The notes under the pieces: generated by a model
Databases searched by the model: none
The model's input: the letters and a program-made list of their open reading frames with translations, nothing else
Told to the model about the DNA's origin: nothing
Source of the DNA: Roseitranquillus sp963749675
GTDB lineage: Bacteria > Pseudomonadota > Alphaproteobacteria > Rhodobacterales > Rhodobacteraceae
Length of the DNA: 64,000 bases
Assembly: GCA_963749675.1 (NCBI GenBank)
Contig: CAVVNT010000009.1
Coordinates: 1-64,000 of the forward strand
Direction: 5' to 3'
Shown: positions 38,756-48,405 of the stretch, piece after piece
Numbering within the stretch: position 1 is the stretch's first letter
Layout: every line of letters begins with the position of its first letter
Position numbers and translations under genes: made by a program

Positions 38756-39691
38756 TCGGCATCACCATGGGCGATCCCGCCGGGGTCGGCCCCGAGATCA
38801 CCATCAAGGCCGTCGCCGAGATGGGCCCCGACGACCGGGCGCAAACCCGCATCTTCGGCTGCCGCGCCACCCTCGACGCTGCGGCGCAGGCCATCGGTAT
38901 CCCGCCTCCCCGACGTCGCCGTCACCGATCTGCCCGTCAACGGGGGGCCCCTAGCCTTCGGCAAGGCCGACCCCCGCGCCGGCGACGCCGCCTTCCGCTT
39001 CATCGAGGCCGCCGTCCGCGCGGCGCAGGCGGGCGAGATCGGCTGCATCGTCACCGCGCCGATCAACAAGGCCGCCCTCAACGCCGCCGGCCACCACTAC
39101 GACGGCCACACCGGGATGCTCGCCGCACTCACCGGCCAGAAAAAGGCGTGGATGCTCCTCGCCTCCGACCGGCTCAAGGTCGTCCACGTCTCGACCCATG
39201 TCAGCCTCCGCGACGCCATCACACGCGCCACTCCCGACACCGTCCTTGCCACCATCCGCACCGGTCATGAGCACCTGCAGCGCATCGGCATCGCCGCCCC
39301 GCGCATCGCGGTCGCCGGCATCAATCCGCATTGCGGCGAAGGCGGCCTCTTCGGCACCGAGGACGACGAGCAGATCGTCCCCGCCGTGAAACAGGCCCAG
39401 GCCGAAGGCATCGACGTCCAGGGCCCGATCCCCGCCGACACCGTGTTCCACCGCGCCTACAACGGCGCCTTCGACCTCGTCGTCGCGCAATACCACGACC
39501 AGGGGCACATCCCGATCAAGCTCGTCGCCTTCGACACCGCGGTGAACGTCTCGCTGGGCCTGCCGATCGACCGCACCTCGGTCGACCACGGCACCGCCTT
39601 CGACATCGCCGGCCAGGGAATCGCCAAGCACGACAACATGAACGCGGCCATCGCCTACGCCCGCCGCCTGACCGCCGGGAGGACCGAGTGA
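38752..39691 (+). pseudogene. pdxA2: PdxA2-type 4-phospho-hydroxyacid dehydrogenase, one frameshift
   Basis: Starts ATGATCGG overlapping the sialidase-like stop. IGITMGDPAGVGPEITIKAV is the family start. The metal-binding His residues are in GHHYDGHTGMLA and in AQYHDQGHIPIKL, and INPHCGEGG follows. One extra C near 38908 (ATCCCGC-C-TCCCCGAC) breaks the frame; the length is 940 nt. PdxA2 proteins oxidise 4-phospho-threonate or -erythronate made by DUF1537 kinases, and such a kinase is encoded at 42460-43485. Presence of both supports a four-carbon acid-sugar route to DHAP. Confidence 0.87.
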
Positions 39692-40596
39692 CCCACGCAA
39701 TCCAGGGCGTCCACTGCGCCGCCGCCACCCCCGTCACGCCCGAGGGTCAGCCCGACCTGCCGCTTTTCGCCGCCCATTGCCGCGCGCTGCTGGACGAAGG
39801 CTGCCACGGCATCGCCATGCTCGGCACCACCGGCGAGGCCAACAGCTTCGGCCTGAGCCAGCGCATGGCCCTCCTCGAAGCCGCCATCGACGGCGGCACC
39901 CCCGCCGAAGACCTGCTCCCCGGCACCTCCGGCCCGTCCGTCGCCGACACCGTCGCGCTGACCTCCCACGCCGTCCAGGCCGGGACCAAGGGCGTCGTCC
40001 TGCTGCCGCCGTACTACTACAAGGACGTCAGCGACGAGGGGCTCTTCCGCTTCTACGCCCGCGTGATCGAGGCCGTCTGCCGACGACCGCCTGCGCGTCG
40101 TCCTCTACCACATCCCCCAGGTCACGCATGGTTCCCGATCTCTCACGACCTGATCGACCGGCTGCTGGCCGAGTTCCCGGGCATCGTCGTCGGCATCAAG
40201 GACTCCGCCGGCAAGATCGAGAACATGCAGGCGATGTGCGAGCGTTTCCCCGACCTCGGCGTCCTCGCCGGCGCCGACCCGCTGATGCTGCCGCTCCTGC
40301 AGGCCGGCGGCGCGGGCTGCATCACCGCCACCTCCAACCTCCGCGCCGACGCGCTCCGGGTCGTCTGGGACAACTGGCAGGACCCCGACCGCGCCCACGT
40401 CACCGAGGCCGCGCAGGACCGCATCGTCGACTGGCGCAACCTGACCAACCGCTACGTCCAGCTGCCCACCGTGAAGACGATGCTCGCCCGCAGCCGCGGC
40501 GACGACGGCTGGCTCAACCTGATGCCGCCCCTCGTCGAACTGACGGAGGAGCAGCGCCAGGACGTCTGGACCGAGATGGAACGGCTGGGAGGCTGA
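39688..40596 (+). CDS. dihydrodipicolinate synthase-family lyase with a scrambled internal segment
   Basis: About 302 residues from a GTG at 39688 overlapping the PdxA2 stop. It has the TIM-barrel DapA pattern: GIAMLGTTGEANSFGL (substrate loop), VVLLPPYYYKDVSDEGL, then VGIKDSAGK with the Schiff-base Lys. The frame stays open, but residues of about codons 133-148 are nonsense (RRPPARRPLPHPPG) because an extra C at about 40083 is undone by a missing base near 40130. Correcting both restores DDRLRVVLYHIPQVTH, including the catalytic Tyr. An aldolase or dehydratase for a 2-keto acid sugar is likely. Confidence 0.88.
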   Translation: MTHAIQGVHCAAATPVTPEGQPDLPLFAAHCRALLDEGCHGIAMLGTTGEANSFGLSQRMALLEAAIDGGTPAEDLLPGTSGPSVADTVALTSHAVQAGTKGVVLLPPYYYKDVSDEGLFRFYARVIEAVCRRPPARRPLPHPPGHAWFPISHDLIDRLLAEFPGIVVGIKDSAGKIENMQAMCERFPDLGVLAGADPLMLPLLQAGGAGCITATSNLRADALRVVWDNWQDPDRAHVTEAAQDRIVDWRNLTNRYVQLPTVKTMLARSRGDDGWLNLMPPLVELTEEQRQDVWTEMERLGG

Positions 40597-40600
40597 GAAG

Positions 40601-41729
40601 ATGGACGGCATCGCCCGCGCAATCACGCTGCACATGCCGAAGCGGATCGAGATCGGCTCCGGCGCCGCCGCCCGCCTCGGCGCCTGGGCCGAGGGCCACA
40701 CTCGCCCCCTCGTCCTCGCCCAGCCGGTGACGGCCGCGATGGTCGACCGCCTCGGTCTTTCTGGCGAGGTCCGCGTCTTCGACCGATGTCGCGCCCGAGC
40801 CCAAGGATACCGACCTCGCCGCCGCGATCGACGTCGCCCGCGCGCCACCGCCCGGACCTCGTCATCGGCCTCGGCGGCGGCTCGGTCATGGACGTGGCCA
40901 AGCTCGTCGCCGTCCTCTGGGACAGCGAGCAGTCGCTCGACGACGTCGCCGGCCCGAACCGCGTCGCTGGCCGCAACGCAGCGCTGGCGCAGGTCGCCAC
41001 CACCGCCGGCACGGGCTCCGAAGGGCGGCATCCGCGCCCTCGTCACCGACACCCGCACCGGCATGAAGATCGCCGTCGAGAGCGCGCACATGCTCGCCGA
41101 CATCGCCGTCCTCGACCCCGAGCTCACCATGACCGTCCCCCGCGCCGTCACCGCCGCGACCGGCGTCGACGCCCTCGCCCACTGCGTCGAGGCCTTCACC
41201 AACCTCAAGGCGCACCCGCTGATCGACGACTACGCCCGGATGGGCATGTCCCTCGTCGGCCGCTACCTCGCGCCGCGCCGTCGAGGACGGGTCGGACGCA
41301 GAGGCCCGAGCCGGGATGCTGCTCGCCTCGTTCTACGGCGGCATCTGCCTCGGCCCGGTCAACACCGCCGCGGGCCATGCCGTCGCCTACCCGCTCGGCA
41401 CCCGCGCCGGCCTGCCCCACGGCCTCGCCAACGCGCTGGTCTTCCCGAACGTGCTGGCGTTCAACGCCCCGGCCTGTCCGGAAAAGACTGCCGAAGTCCT
41501 TGCCGCCCTCGGCCTCCCCGCTTCATCGGGCCCCGACGAGGTGCTGCAAGCTACGCGCGAATGGTGCGAGGGCCTCGGCATCGTGATGTCGCTCAAGGCC
41601 GCCGGCGTCACCGCCAACGACCTCCGCCCCTGGGCCGAGGAGGCGCACGGCATCCGCCGCCTGATGGACAACAACCCCCGCGACATGAGCGTCGAAGACG
41701 TCGAGGCGATCTACCGCGCCGCGCTCTGA
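40601..41729 (+). pseudogene. iron-containing alcohol dehydrogenase, four frameshifts
   Basis: The start at 40601 follows the lyase by 4 bp. The NAD loop VIGLGGGSVMDVAKL and the metal-ligand regions VDALAHCVEAF and GHAVAYPLGTRAGLPHGLANA are present. Extra bases sit at about 40785, 40838, 41024 and 41273; the length is 1129 nt (375 codons plus four). Restored, it is a complete 374-residue group III alcohol dehydrogenase, reducing or oxidising a small aldehyde such as the product of the neighbouring lyase. Confidence 0.85.
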
Positions 41730-42460
41730 CCCGCTCGCGGCCCCAACGCGCGGCCGTCGAACAGCCGGTCGCGCGAGCCCGTCAGATGCGCCCGCATCAG
41801 CCGCCGCGCCCGCTCGGCGTCCCCCTCGCTGATCGCGTCGCGGATCGCCCTGTGCTCCTCGAAGACGTTGCGCAGCCCGTCCATGGTCATCTTCAGCGAC
41901 TGGCCGTGGAACTGCATGCCCACGGCGATATGTTCCTTCAACGCCTCCATCGCGGTCGCGAAGTAGCGGTTGTCGCTCGCCTCCGCGATGGCGGCGTGGA
42001 AGGCGAAATCCGCATCCTCCCGGTGCCGCTGCCGCATGGTCGCCTCGCGCATCGCCGCCAGCGCATCGTCGATCGCGGCCATGTCGTCGTCGTCCCGGCG
42101 CAAGGCCGCACAGGCCGCCGCTTCGGGTTCCAGCGTCAGGCGAAACTCGTAGCACTGCTCCAGCCCGGCAACGTTCTCGATTGGCCCGAAGCCCAGAGGC
42201 TGCCGCACGCCCGCCTGCCGCACGAAGCTGCCCGCGCCCCGGCGCGAGTAGATCAACCCCTGGTCGCGCAGACGCTTCAGCGCCTCGCGTATCACCGGGC
42301 GCGACACCTGGAATTCGGCGGCGAGGTCATGCTCGGTCGGAAGCCGCTCGTCCTCGGCATAGGCGCCCGACTTTATCGCGTGGCCGAGCCGGTCGAACAC
42401 CACCTCGCCAAGGCTCTTGCGCCGCTCCGGCCGCCGCTTGTCCGCTCCTGCGCCTACCAT
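41711..42460 (-). CDS. GntR-family regulator (FCD subfamily)
   Basis: 249 residues. The ATG at 42460 shares its first base with the kinase stop (TGATG), so it is translated with the kinase. The GntR winged helix (KSGAYAEDERLPTEHDLAAE and VSRPVIREALKRLRDQGLIY) is followed by an all-helical FCD domain with the metal-binding Asp/His pattern (YEFRLTLEPEAAACAAL, FHAAIAEASDNRYF, HRAIRDAI). It probably controls the acid-sugar genes on both strands. Its end overlaps the dehydrogenase end by 19 bp. Confidence 0.93.
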   Translation of the reverse strand: MVGAGADKRRPERRKSLGEVVFDRLGHAIKSGAYAEDERLPTEHDLAAEFQVSRPVIREALKRLRDQGLIYSRRGAGSFVRQAGVRQPLGFGPIENVAGLEQCYEFRLTLEPEAAACAALRRDDDDMAAIDDALAAMREATMRQRHREDADFAFHAAIAEASDNRYFATAMEALKEHIAVGMQFHGQSLKMTMDGLRNVFEEHRAIRDAISEGDAERARRLMRAHLTGSRDRLFDGRALGPRAGQSAAR

Positions 42461-43485
42461 CACGTTTCCGCCACGGCCGTGCCGCGCGCCAGCCGCACGA
42501 AGGCATCTGGCGCACCGAACCCGCCGGACTTGGTGACGATCGTCTGGCCGTCTGCTTTGCAACAGGCCAGCCCCGGCAGCGCCTCGCCCGAGACCGAGAG
42601 CACATCGAGGCCCAGCGCATCGAGCACGGCCTCCGCCGTCGCCCCGCCGGTCAGCAGCATCGACCGCGCCGCGCGCAGATACGGCTGCACGCCCTCGGCC
42701 AGCCCCCGCGCCACCGCCTCGCCCGTCGTCGCTCCGCCCTCGCTCGCCTGGATCAGCGTGACCGCCGCTTCCGGCGCACCCCGTGGCACCTCCCCCGCCG
42801 GCGCCGCGATCCAAACCGCCTCCCGCATCTCCGCGATCAGCCGCTCGGCCTGCGTCAGCGTGATCGGGTCCGTCGACCCCACGACGAAGCAGATCGGTAG
42901 GGGCAGCGCATCAAGGATGGGCGGCGGTGCCACCCCTATCGCCACCGCCAGCGCCTGCGTCAGACCGCGGGCTCCGACCAGCACGGCGGCCTCGTCCACG
43001 TCCGCCACCGCAGCATCGAGCGCGCGCTGGTCCGGCGTGTCCGGGACCGCCGCGCCCTCCCCGAAGCGCCCGAGCGCCGACCGGACCTGCATCGGCCGGT
43101 CGACGCCGAACCCCTGCAGCGCGCCGTCGCGCACGATTCGCCCGAACTCCGGGATCGCCGGCAGTATGACGAGCCGACGGTTCCCGAAAGCCTCCATCTC
43201 GGCGGCGATGTTTCCCTTCAACCGCGAGTCGATCTTCTTGACGCAACGCACTCCGACCGGCAGTTCCGCGAGCACCCGCTCCACCCGCGCCCGCGCCTCA
43301 TCCGGCGCCACTTCGCGCGAGCGGGTCGAGACCGCGACCACCGCCGGCCCGCGTTCCAGCGCCTCCGCCAGCGCCTCCGGCCGGGTCGCCGCCACAACCC
43401 CGCCCGGCATCGCCGCGAAGGGCGCCGACGCGTCGAGCGCCCCGGTCAGGTCGTCGGCGATGATCGCGAGCGAGAGCTTGGTCAC
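42460..43485 (-). CDS. four-carbon acid sugar kinase (DUF1537)
   Basis: 341 residues. The N-terminal substrate domain begins IIADDLTGALDASAPF, the family signature, with KKIDSRLKGN (substrate phosphate region) further on. The C-terminal domain has LLTGGATAEAVL and TKSGGFGAPDAF for ATP. It phosphorylates threonate/erythronate-type acids at C4, giving the substrate of the PdxA2-type enzyme at 38752. No frameshifts. It is followed by the GntR gene and preceded by an SDR gene on the same strand. Confidence 0.93.
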   Translation of the reverse strand: MTKLSLAIIADDLTGALDASAPFAAMPGGVVAATRPEALAEALERGPAVVAVSTRSREVAPDEARARVERVLAELPVGVRCVKKIDSRLKGNIAAEMEAFGNRRLVILPAIPEFGRIVRDGALQGFGVDRPMQVRSALGRFGEGAAVPDTPDQRALDAAVADVDEAAVLVGARGLTQALAVAIGVAPPPILDALPLPICFVVGSTDPITLTQAERLIAEMREAVWIAAPAGEVPRGAPEAAVTLIQASEGGATTGEAVARGLAEGVQPYLRAARSMLLTGGATAEAVLDALGLDVLSVSGEALPGLACCKADGQTIVTKSGGFGAPDAFVRLARGTAVAET

Positions 43486-43705
43486 CAGCCGTCACCTTTA
43501 TCTCGTGAAGTTGTCCTATCGTCCTGCGTTTATTGTTTTAGGTCAATGATGTCTGGCGCAAATCACATTTACATATGACCACCGGCGCCCATCGCCGGTC
43601 GAGCCTGCGCAAATCCTTTCCACCTGGTTAACGGAAACGGAACTCGTCTTTCCTATCAGAGGCTTGCGGGAAGCGTCCATCGTGGACACCCCCGGCCGGC
43701 ACGCC

Positions 43706-44452
43706 TCAGTTCATGTAGGTCCCGCCGTTGGCGTTCACGGTCTCGCCGGTCACGAACCCCGAAAGGTCCGATGCCAGAAACAGCACCACCCCCGCGATCT
43801 CCTCCGCCGTCCCCAGCCGCCCCAGGGGCACACCCTGCTCCACCCGCTCGCGGTACTCCTCGGTCCACTGGCTCGACATGTCGGTCTCGACCGGCCCCGG
43901 ACAGACTGCGTTCACCCGGATCCCGTGCGGCGCCATCTCCTGCGCCAGATGCATCGTCAGGTAGTTCACCGCCGCCTTCGACGCCCCATAGGCCGGCGCC
44001 GCGTTCTTGTGCGGCGTCTTGCCCGTCGTCGAGCTGACATTGATGATCACGCCGCTCCGCCGCTCGATCATCCCCGGCAGCACCGCCCGGCAGAAATGCA
44101 GCGTCCCCGTCAGGTTGACGTCCAGCACCCTCTGCCAGTCATTGAGCGCCATCTCCAGCGTCGAGGACCGCTTGTTGTTGATCCCGGCATTGTTTACCAG
44201 CACGTCGACCGCGCCAAATCGCTCGCCCGCCAGCCTCACCGCCGCCTCCGCCGTCGCGGCATCGGCCACGTCCCCTGCCACTACGGCAGCCCGCCTCCCC
44301 ATCGCCTCGACCTCGCCCGCGAGCGCAGACAGCAGCGCCTCTTTCGTCCCATGCACCAGCGCGTCGGCACCCGCCGCGGCGAGCCTCAGCGCGATCGCCC
44401 TCCCGATCCCGCGGCTCGCTCCGGTGACGATCGCGACCTTCCCCTCGAGCAT
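43706..44452 (-). CDS. short-chain dehydrogenase/reductase (FabG-like)
   Basis: 248 residues, complete classical SDR. VAIVTGASRGIGRAIA is the cofactor loop, NNAGI follows, and the catalytic Ser is in INVSSTTGK with YGASKAA (Tyr and Lys). The C-terminal GETVNANGGTYMN is typical. It probably oxidises or reduces a hydroxyl of the acid sugar handled by the adjacent kinase. A gap of 220 bp to the kinase gene holds no other gene and may contain the kinase promoter. Confidence 0.92.
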   Translation of the reverse strand: MLEGKVAIVTGASRGIGRAIALRLAAAGADALVHGTKEALLSALAGEVEAMGRRAAVVAGDVADAATAEAAVRLAGERFGAVDVLVNNAGINNKRSSTLEMALNDWQRVLDVNLTGTLHFCRAVLPGMIERRSGVIINVSSTTGKTPHKNAAPAYGASKAAVNYLTMHLAQEMAPHGIRVNAVCPGPVETDMSSQWTEEYRERVEQGVPLGRLGTAEEIAGVVLFLASDLSGFVTGETVNANGGTYMN

Positions 44453-44629
44453 GCCTCACCTCCTTCCAAGGATCTCAATGCCAGGCCGGACACCCGCATG
44501 GCACGTCACGGGATGGCATCCGGTGGGCAAGGTCAATCGACGAGGGTCTGTCGCCCGACGGCGGGAGTTCGGACGCTTCGACTTCCTTGCGCCCAGAACA
44601 GCGACGGAGAGCGAAAGACCGGCGCGGCC

Positions 44630-44880
44630 CGACCCCGATTGCAGGCCGGCCCCTCCAGACCAGAAGCCCCGCGTACCGCGGCAGACAGAGGCTCAGCGAC
44701 GGGAAGAACGTGATGATCGGCAACAGCACGATCACTATGCCGATGAACAACCGTCTCGCGCATCATCTCGACCATCGGCAGGCTGTCGAGTGCATTTATG
44801 CCGAAGAGCAGGTCTCGTATGGCAGCGCGATCATCCGCTGCATTGATTCCGCGCCGGAGTTGAAGGCCGCAATCCGGCAC
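44630..44880 (-). pseudogene. possible TRAP large-permease C-terminal remnant
   Basis: Within the 650-bp gap between the SDR and RraA genes the minus strand shows DRAAIRDLLFGINAL and MVEMMRET. After a frame change it reads FIGIVIVLLPIITFFPSLSL then CLPRYAG, a hydrophobic last helix and tail like that of DctM proteins. There is no start and the frame is broken. The rest of the gap (44881-45104) shows no gene I can support. Confidence 0.4.
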
Positions 44881-45104
44881 CTCGCCCTTTCAGCCAAGCA
44901 GCCGAGCGCCGGCCTCCGACACGGGCTTCGCCCAGGTTGATCTTGGCGGCGTCGGCGAACAGGAACCGCAAGGGGACGAGCATGCGCGAGGAGCGCGCGA
45001 ACAGCCCTGCGTTAGCGACGCGGCCATGGCAGCTGTTTCTGATGGCCGCGCGCGGCATGATCGCGTTTCCTCTAGTCCGCGGATCTCGTGTGGAACGGCC
45101 GCGT

Positions 45105-45816
45105 TCAGCGACCGTTGGCCTCGCGCCACTTGGCGAAGGCCTGCTGGTGCTCTTCCCTGGTGCCGGGGTAGAGGCCGATGATGCTCTCGCCCTCCTTCAC
45201 CCGCTCGACAACGAAGTCCTCGTAGGCCGTCATCTCGACCGCCTCGCCCGCGACCTCGTTCGCAATGCCGGCGGGGATCACGATGACGCAGTCGTCGTCG
45301 CCGACCAGGATGTCGCCCGGGAACACCGGCGCGTCGCCGCAGCCTACGGGTACGTTGATCTCGATCGCCTCGTGCAGCGTGAGGTTGGTCGGGCTCGACG
45401 GCCGCGCGTGATAGGCCGGGATGTCGAGCTCCCCGATCGTTGCCGCGTCGCGGAAGCCGCCGTCGGAGACGACGCCAGCGGCCCCGCGCTTCATCAGGCG
45501 GGTGATCAGGATGTCGCCAGCGCTGGCAGCGCGCGCATCCTTGCGGCTGTCCATGACCAGGATGTGGCCCTCGGGGCAGGTCTCGATCGCGACCCGCTGC
45601 GGGTGCTTCGGGATTGCGGAACTCGACCAGCTGGTTGCGGTCCTCGCGCGCCGGCATGTAGCGCAGGGTGAAGGCGGGGCCGACCATGTTGCGGCCCTTG
45701 GGCTTCACCGGGTGCACGCCCTGGATGACCTGGTTGCGCAGGCCGCGCTTGTAGAGGGCGGTCGCCAGGGTGGCGACCGAGACCTGCATCAGCTTCTCGC
45801 GGGTGTCGGAGTGCAT
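45105..45816 (-). pseudogene. RraA-like / HMG-type aldolase family protein, one frameshift
   Basis: From the ATG at 45816: VSVATLATALYKRGLRNQVI, GPAFTLRYMPA, then the conserved MDSRKDARAASAGDILITRL and GGFRDAATIGEL active-site region, ending FAKWREANGR. One extra G near 45607 (CCCGAA-G-CACCCG) breaks it; 712 nt. RraA-like proteins without the RNase-inhibitor role often act as 4-hydroxy-2-oxoacid aldolases or dehydratases, which suits this sugar-acid operon. Confidence 0.85.
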
Positions 45817-45822
45817 CTTCGT

Positions 45823-47356
45823 TCAGTCCTTCAGGTCGTCGGGCAGAACGCCCGTGGGCATGTTCTGGTAGCAGACGGGCCGCAGGAAGCGCCGGATCGA
45901 CAGCGTGCCGACCGAGGTGTGGCCGAAATTGGTCGACGCAGGATAGGGCCCGCCGTGGACCATCGTGTCGGCGACCTCGACGCCGGTCGGGAAGCCGTTG
46001 ACGAGGATGCGGCCCGCCTTGCGCTCGAGGACCGGCACCAGGCGACGGGCGAGGTCGGCGTCGCCGTCGTCCATGTGCAGGGTGCAGGTGAGCTGGCCCT
46101 TCAGCGAGCGCGCCACCTTCTCCATCTCGTCGGCGTGGCGGACGCGGACGATCAGGCCGAGCGGCCCGAAGACCTCCTCGCCCAGCTCCTCGTCCTTCAG
46201 CCAGGCGTCGCCCGTCGGTCTCGTAGAGATATGGCGTCGCGTTGCGCAGATCGCAGACCGAGGTCAGGACCTCGCGCACGCCCTCGCCCGCGGCGATCCG
46301 CTTCTGGCCCCGCCGGTAGGCGTCGGCGATGCCGCCGGTCAGCATGACCTGCGAGCCGGTATTGCCGAGCGCCGCCTTCGCCGCCTCGACGAAACGCGTC
46401 GGCGCCCTCCCCGCCCATGACGACCGCGATGCCGGGGTTGGTGCAGAACTGGCCTGCGCCCATGGTCAGCGAGCCGGCCCAGCCCTTGCCGATCTCGGCG
46501 CCGCGCGCCTTCACCGCCTCGGGCAGCAGGAACATCGGGTTGACCGAGCCCAGCTCGCCGAAGAAGGGGATCGGCTCGGGCCGCTGGGCGCAAAGATCGA
46601 AGAGCGCGCGGCCGCCGCCGAGAGAGCCGGTGAAGCCGACCGCCTTGACAAGCGGGTGCTGCACCAGCGCCTGGCCGACTTCGCGCTTGCCGCCCTGGAT
46701 CAGACTGAAGACGCCCTTCGGCATGCCGGTCTTCCCGATCGCGGCGTGGATCGCCTCGGCGACGATCTCGCCGGTACCGGGATGGGCCGAGTGGCCCTTG
46801 ACGATCACCGGGCAGCCGGCGGCGAGCGCCGCGGCGGTGTCGCCGCCCGCGGTCGAGAAGGCGAGCGGGAAGTTCGAGGCGCCGAACACCGCGACCGGGC
46901 CGATCGGGCGCTGGATCATGCGCAGGTCGGGGCGCGGCAGCGGCTCGCGGTCGGGCATCGCCTCGTCGTAGCGGCGGTCGAGGTAGTCGCCCTTGCGGAT
47001 GTGGCTCGGCGAAGAGGCGCAGCTGGCTCGACCGTGCGGCCGCGCTCGCCCTGCAGGCGCGCCTCGGGCAGGCCGGTCTCGGCGCTGCCGATCTCGGTGA
47101 TCTGCTCGGCACGGGCCTCGATCTCGTCGGCGATCGCCTCGAGGAAGGCGGCGCGCTCCTCGCGGGTCGAGTAGCCGTAGGTCCAGAACGCCTCCTCGGC
47201 GGCCTTCGCGGCGCGGTCGACGAGGTCGCGGGTGCCGACGCAGAACTCGTGCGGCTCGCCGGTCGCAGGTTCGGAGCGGAAGGTGGTCTCACCCGCGACC
47301 CACTCGCCGGCGATCAGGTGCTTGCCGTGGGGGGTGAACGTCGTCTTATCGAGCAT
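45823..47356 (-). pseudogene. 2-oxoglutarate semialdehyde-type aldehyde dehydrogenase, four frameshifts
   Basis: About 509 residues after correction (1534 nt is 510 codons plus four). Landmarks are VAVFGASNFPLAFSTAGGDT, the NADP-binding VKAVGFTGSLGGG, the general base in FFGELGSVNP and the nucleophile in GQFCTNPG. The C-terminal end HTSVGTLSIRRFLRPVCYQN is typical of the KGSADH type that ends arabinonate, glucarate or hydroxyproline breakdown by making 2-oxoglutarate. Extra bases lie near 46212, 46397, 47007 and 47025. Its start overlaps the stop of the upstream lyase gene by 11 bp. Confidence 0.87.
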
Positions 47357-48281
47357 GCTGGAGCTCCTTGTCCTGTGTGCGTTGGGTCAGGCCGTTGGCC
47401 TGCAGGAAGTCGTCGAGCTTGGCCTGCTGCGCCTCCGTCAGCGGCCAGGCGGAGGGCGGGCGCGTCGGCCCGCAATCGTGTCCGAGCGCCAGGAGCGCCG
47501 CCTTGACGCCGGTGACGTTGGTGCCGTTCAGCTCCTCGGCGCGGATGTCCTCGAAGGCGCGCATGCCGGCGATGAGGTCGCGGGCCTTCGCGTAGTTCGA
47601 AGCCTCGAGCGCGGCGTGGATCTTCATCGACCGTTCCGGCCAGACGTTGATCAGACCGCTGGTGAAGCCGCGGGCGCCGACGGCGTAGAAGCTGGGCGCC
47701 CAGACCTCGGCGAGGCCGCCGACCCAGGTGATGCCGGGATCGCAGGCGGCGATGGCCTCGGCAAGCTTCATCGGGTTCGGCGTCGCCCACTTGACGCCCT
47801 TGACGCCCGGCAGGGCGCAGAGGTCGGCGATGCCCCTGGTGCCGATCGCGTCGTTGCGCAGGTACAGCATGATCGGCAGGCCGCCGGAGGCGTCGCTGAC
47901 GGCCTTGACGTAGTCGACGGTGCCGCGCGGGGCGACGAAGGGGTCGGGCGGCTGGTGGATCATCAGCGCCGCGGCGCCGGCGTCGGCTGACGCCTTCGCG
48001 AGGCGGCAGGCGTCGCGGATGCCGCGGCCGACGCCGGCGAGGAGCGGCGCGCGGCCGTCGAGCAGGCCGGCCACCTCGCGGACCATGGTGCAGGCCTCGT
48101 CGGTGGTCAGGGCGTAGAACTCACCGGTGTTGCCGTTGACGACCGGGATGTGGACCCCGGCTGCCAAGGCGCGGTCGAGGATCGGGGCGAGGCGGTCGGG
48201 GGCGATCTCGCCCTCGGCGTCGTAGGGGGTGACGAGGATGCCGGAGATGCCCGAGAGGGCGCTGTCGAGGTCGTGGGTCAA
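47346..48281 (-). CDS. DapA-family lyase (2-keto-3-deoxy acid dehydratase/aldolase type)
   Basis: 311 residues, intact. It is a TIM barrel of the dihydrodipicolinate synthase family: VVNGNTGEFYALTTDEA (substrate loop), ALMIHQPPDPFVAPRG, the catalytic Tyr in IMLYLRND and the Schiff-base Lys in VKGVKWATPNP. It is in one operon with the semialdehyde dehydrogenase, so conversion of a 2-keto-3-deoxy-aldonate to 2-oxoglutarate semialdehyde is likely. This follows the known L-arabinonate route (dehydratase, DapA-like dehydratase, semialdehyde dehydrogenase). Confidence 0.9.
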   Translation of the reverse strand: MTHDLDSALSGISGILVTPYDAEGEIAPDRLAPILDRALAAGVHIPVVNGNTGEFYALTTDEACTMVREVAGLLDGRAPLLAGVGRGIRDACRLAKASADAGAAALMIHQPPDPFVAPRGTVDYVKAVSDASGGLPIMLYLRNDAIGTRGIADLCALPGVKGVKWATPNPMKLAEAIAACDPGITWVGGLAEVWAPSFYAVGARGFTSGLINVWPERSMKIHAALEASNYAKARDLIAGMRAFEDIRAEELNGTNVTGVKAALLALGHDCGPTRPPSAWPLTEAQQAKLDDFLQANGLTQRTQDKELQHAR

Positions 48282-48405
48282 GGTCGTCTCTCCTGCAAGC
48301 GCTGCGGCCGCGCCGGTGTGTCCACGTTGGACAGATCCCGCAAGCCGCTGGTAGGCTTAAATAATCTCGATGGCGTTATCCGCATGGAAACCATTGCCCT
48401 CACGG

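Noticed and set aside
40601..43549. 982-codon plus-strand open frame
   Set aside because: It begins as the alcohol dehydrogenase but then runs in shadow frames antisense to the GntR and kinase genes; the length is a product of GC-rich DNA and frameshifts.
37518..43550. shared AGTTGTC words upstream of the sialidase-like gene and the kinase gene as GntR sites
   Set aside because: A seven-base match without clear palindromic partners is too weak in this amount of sequence.
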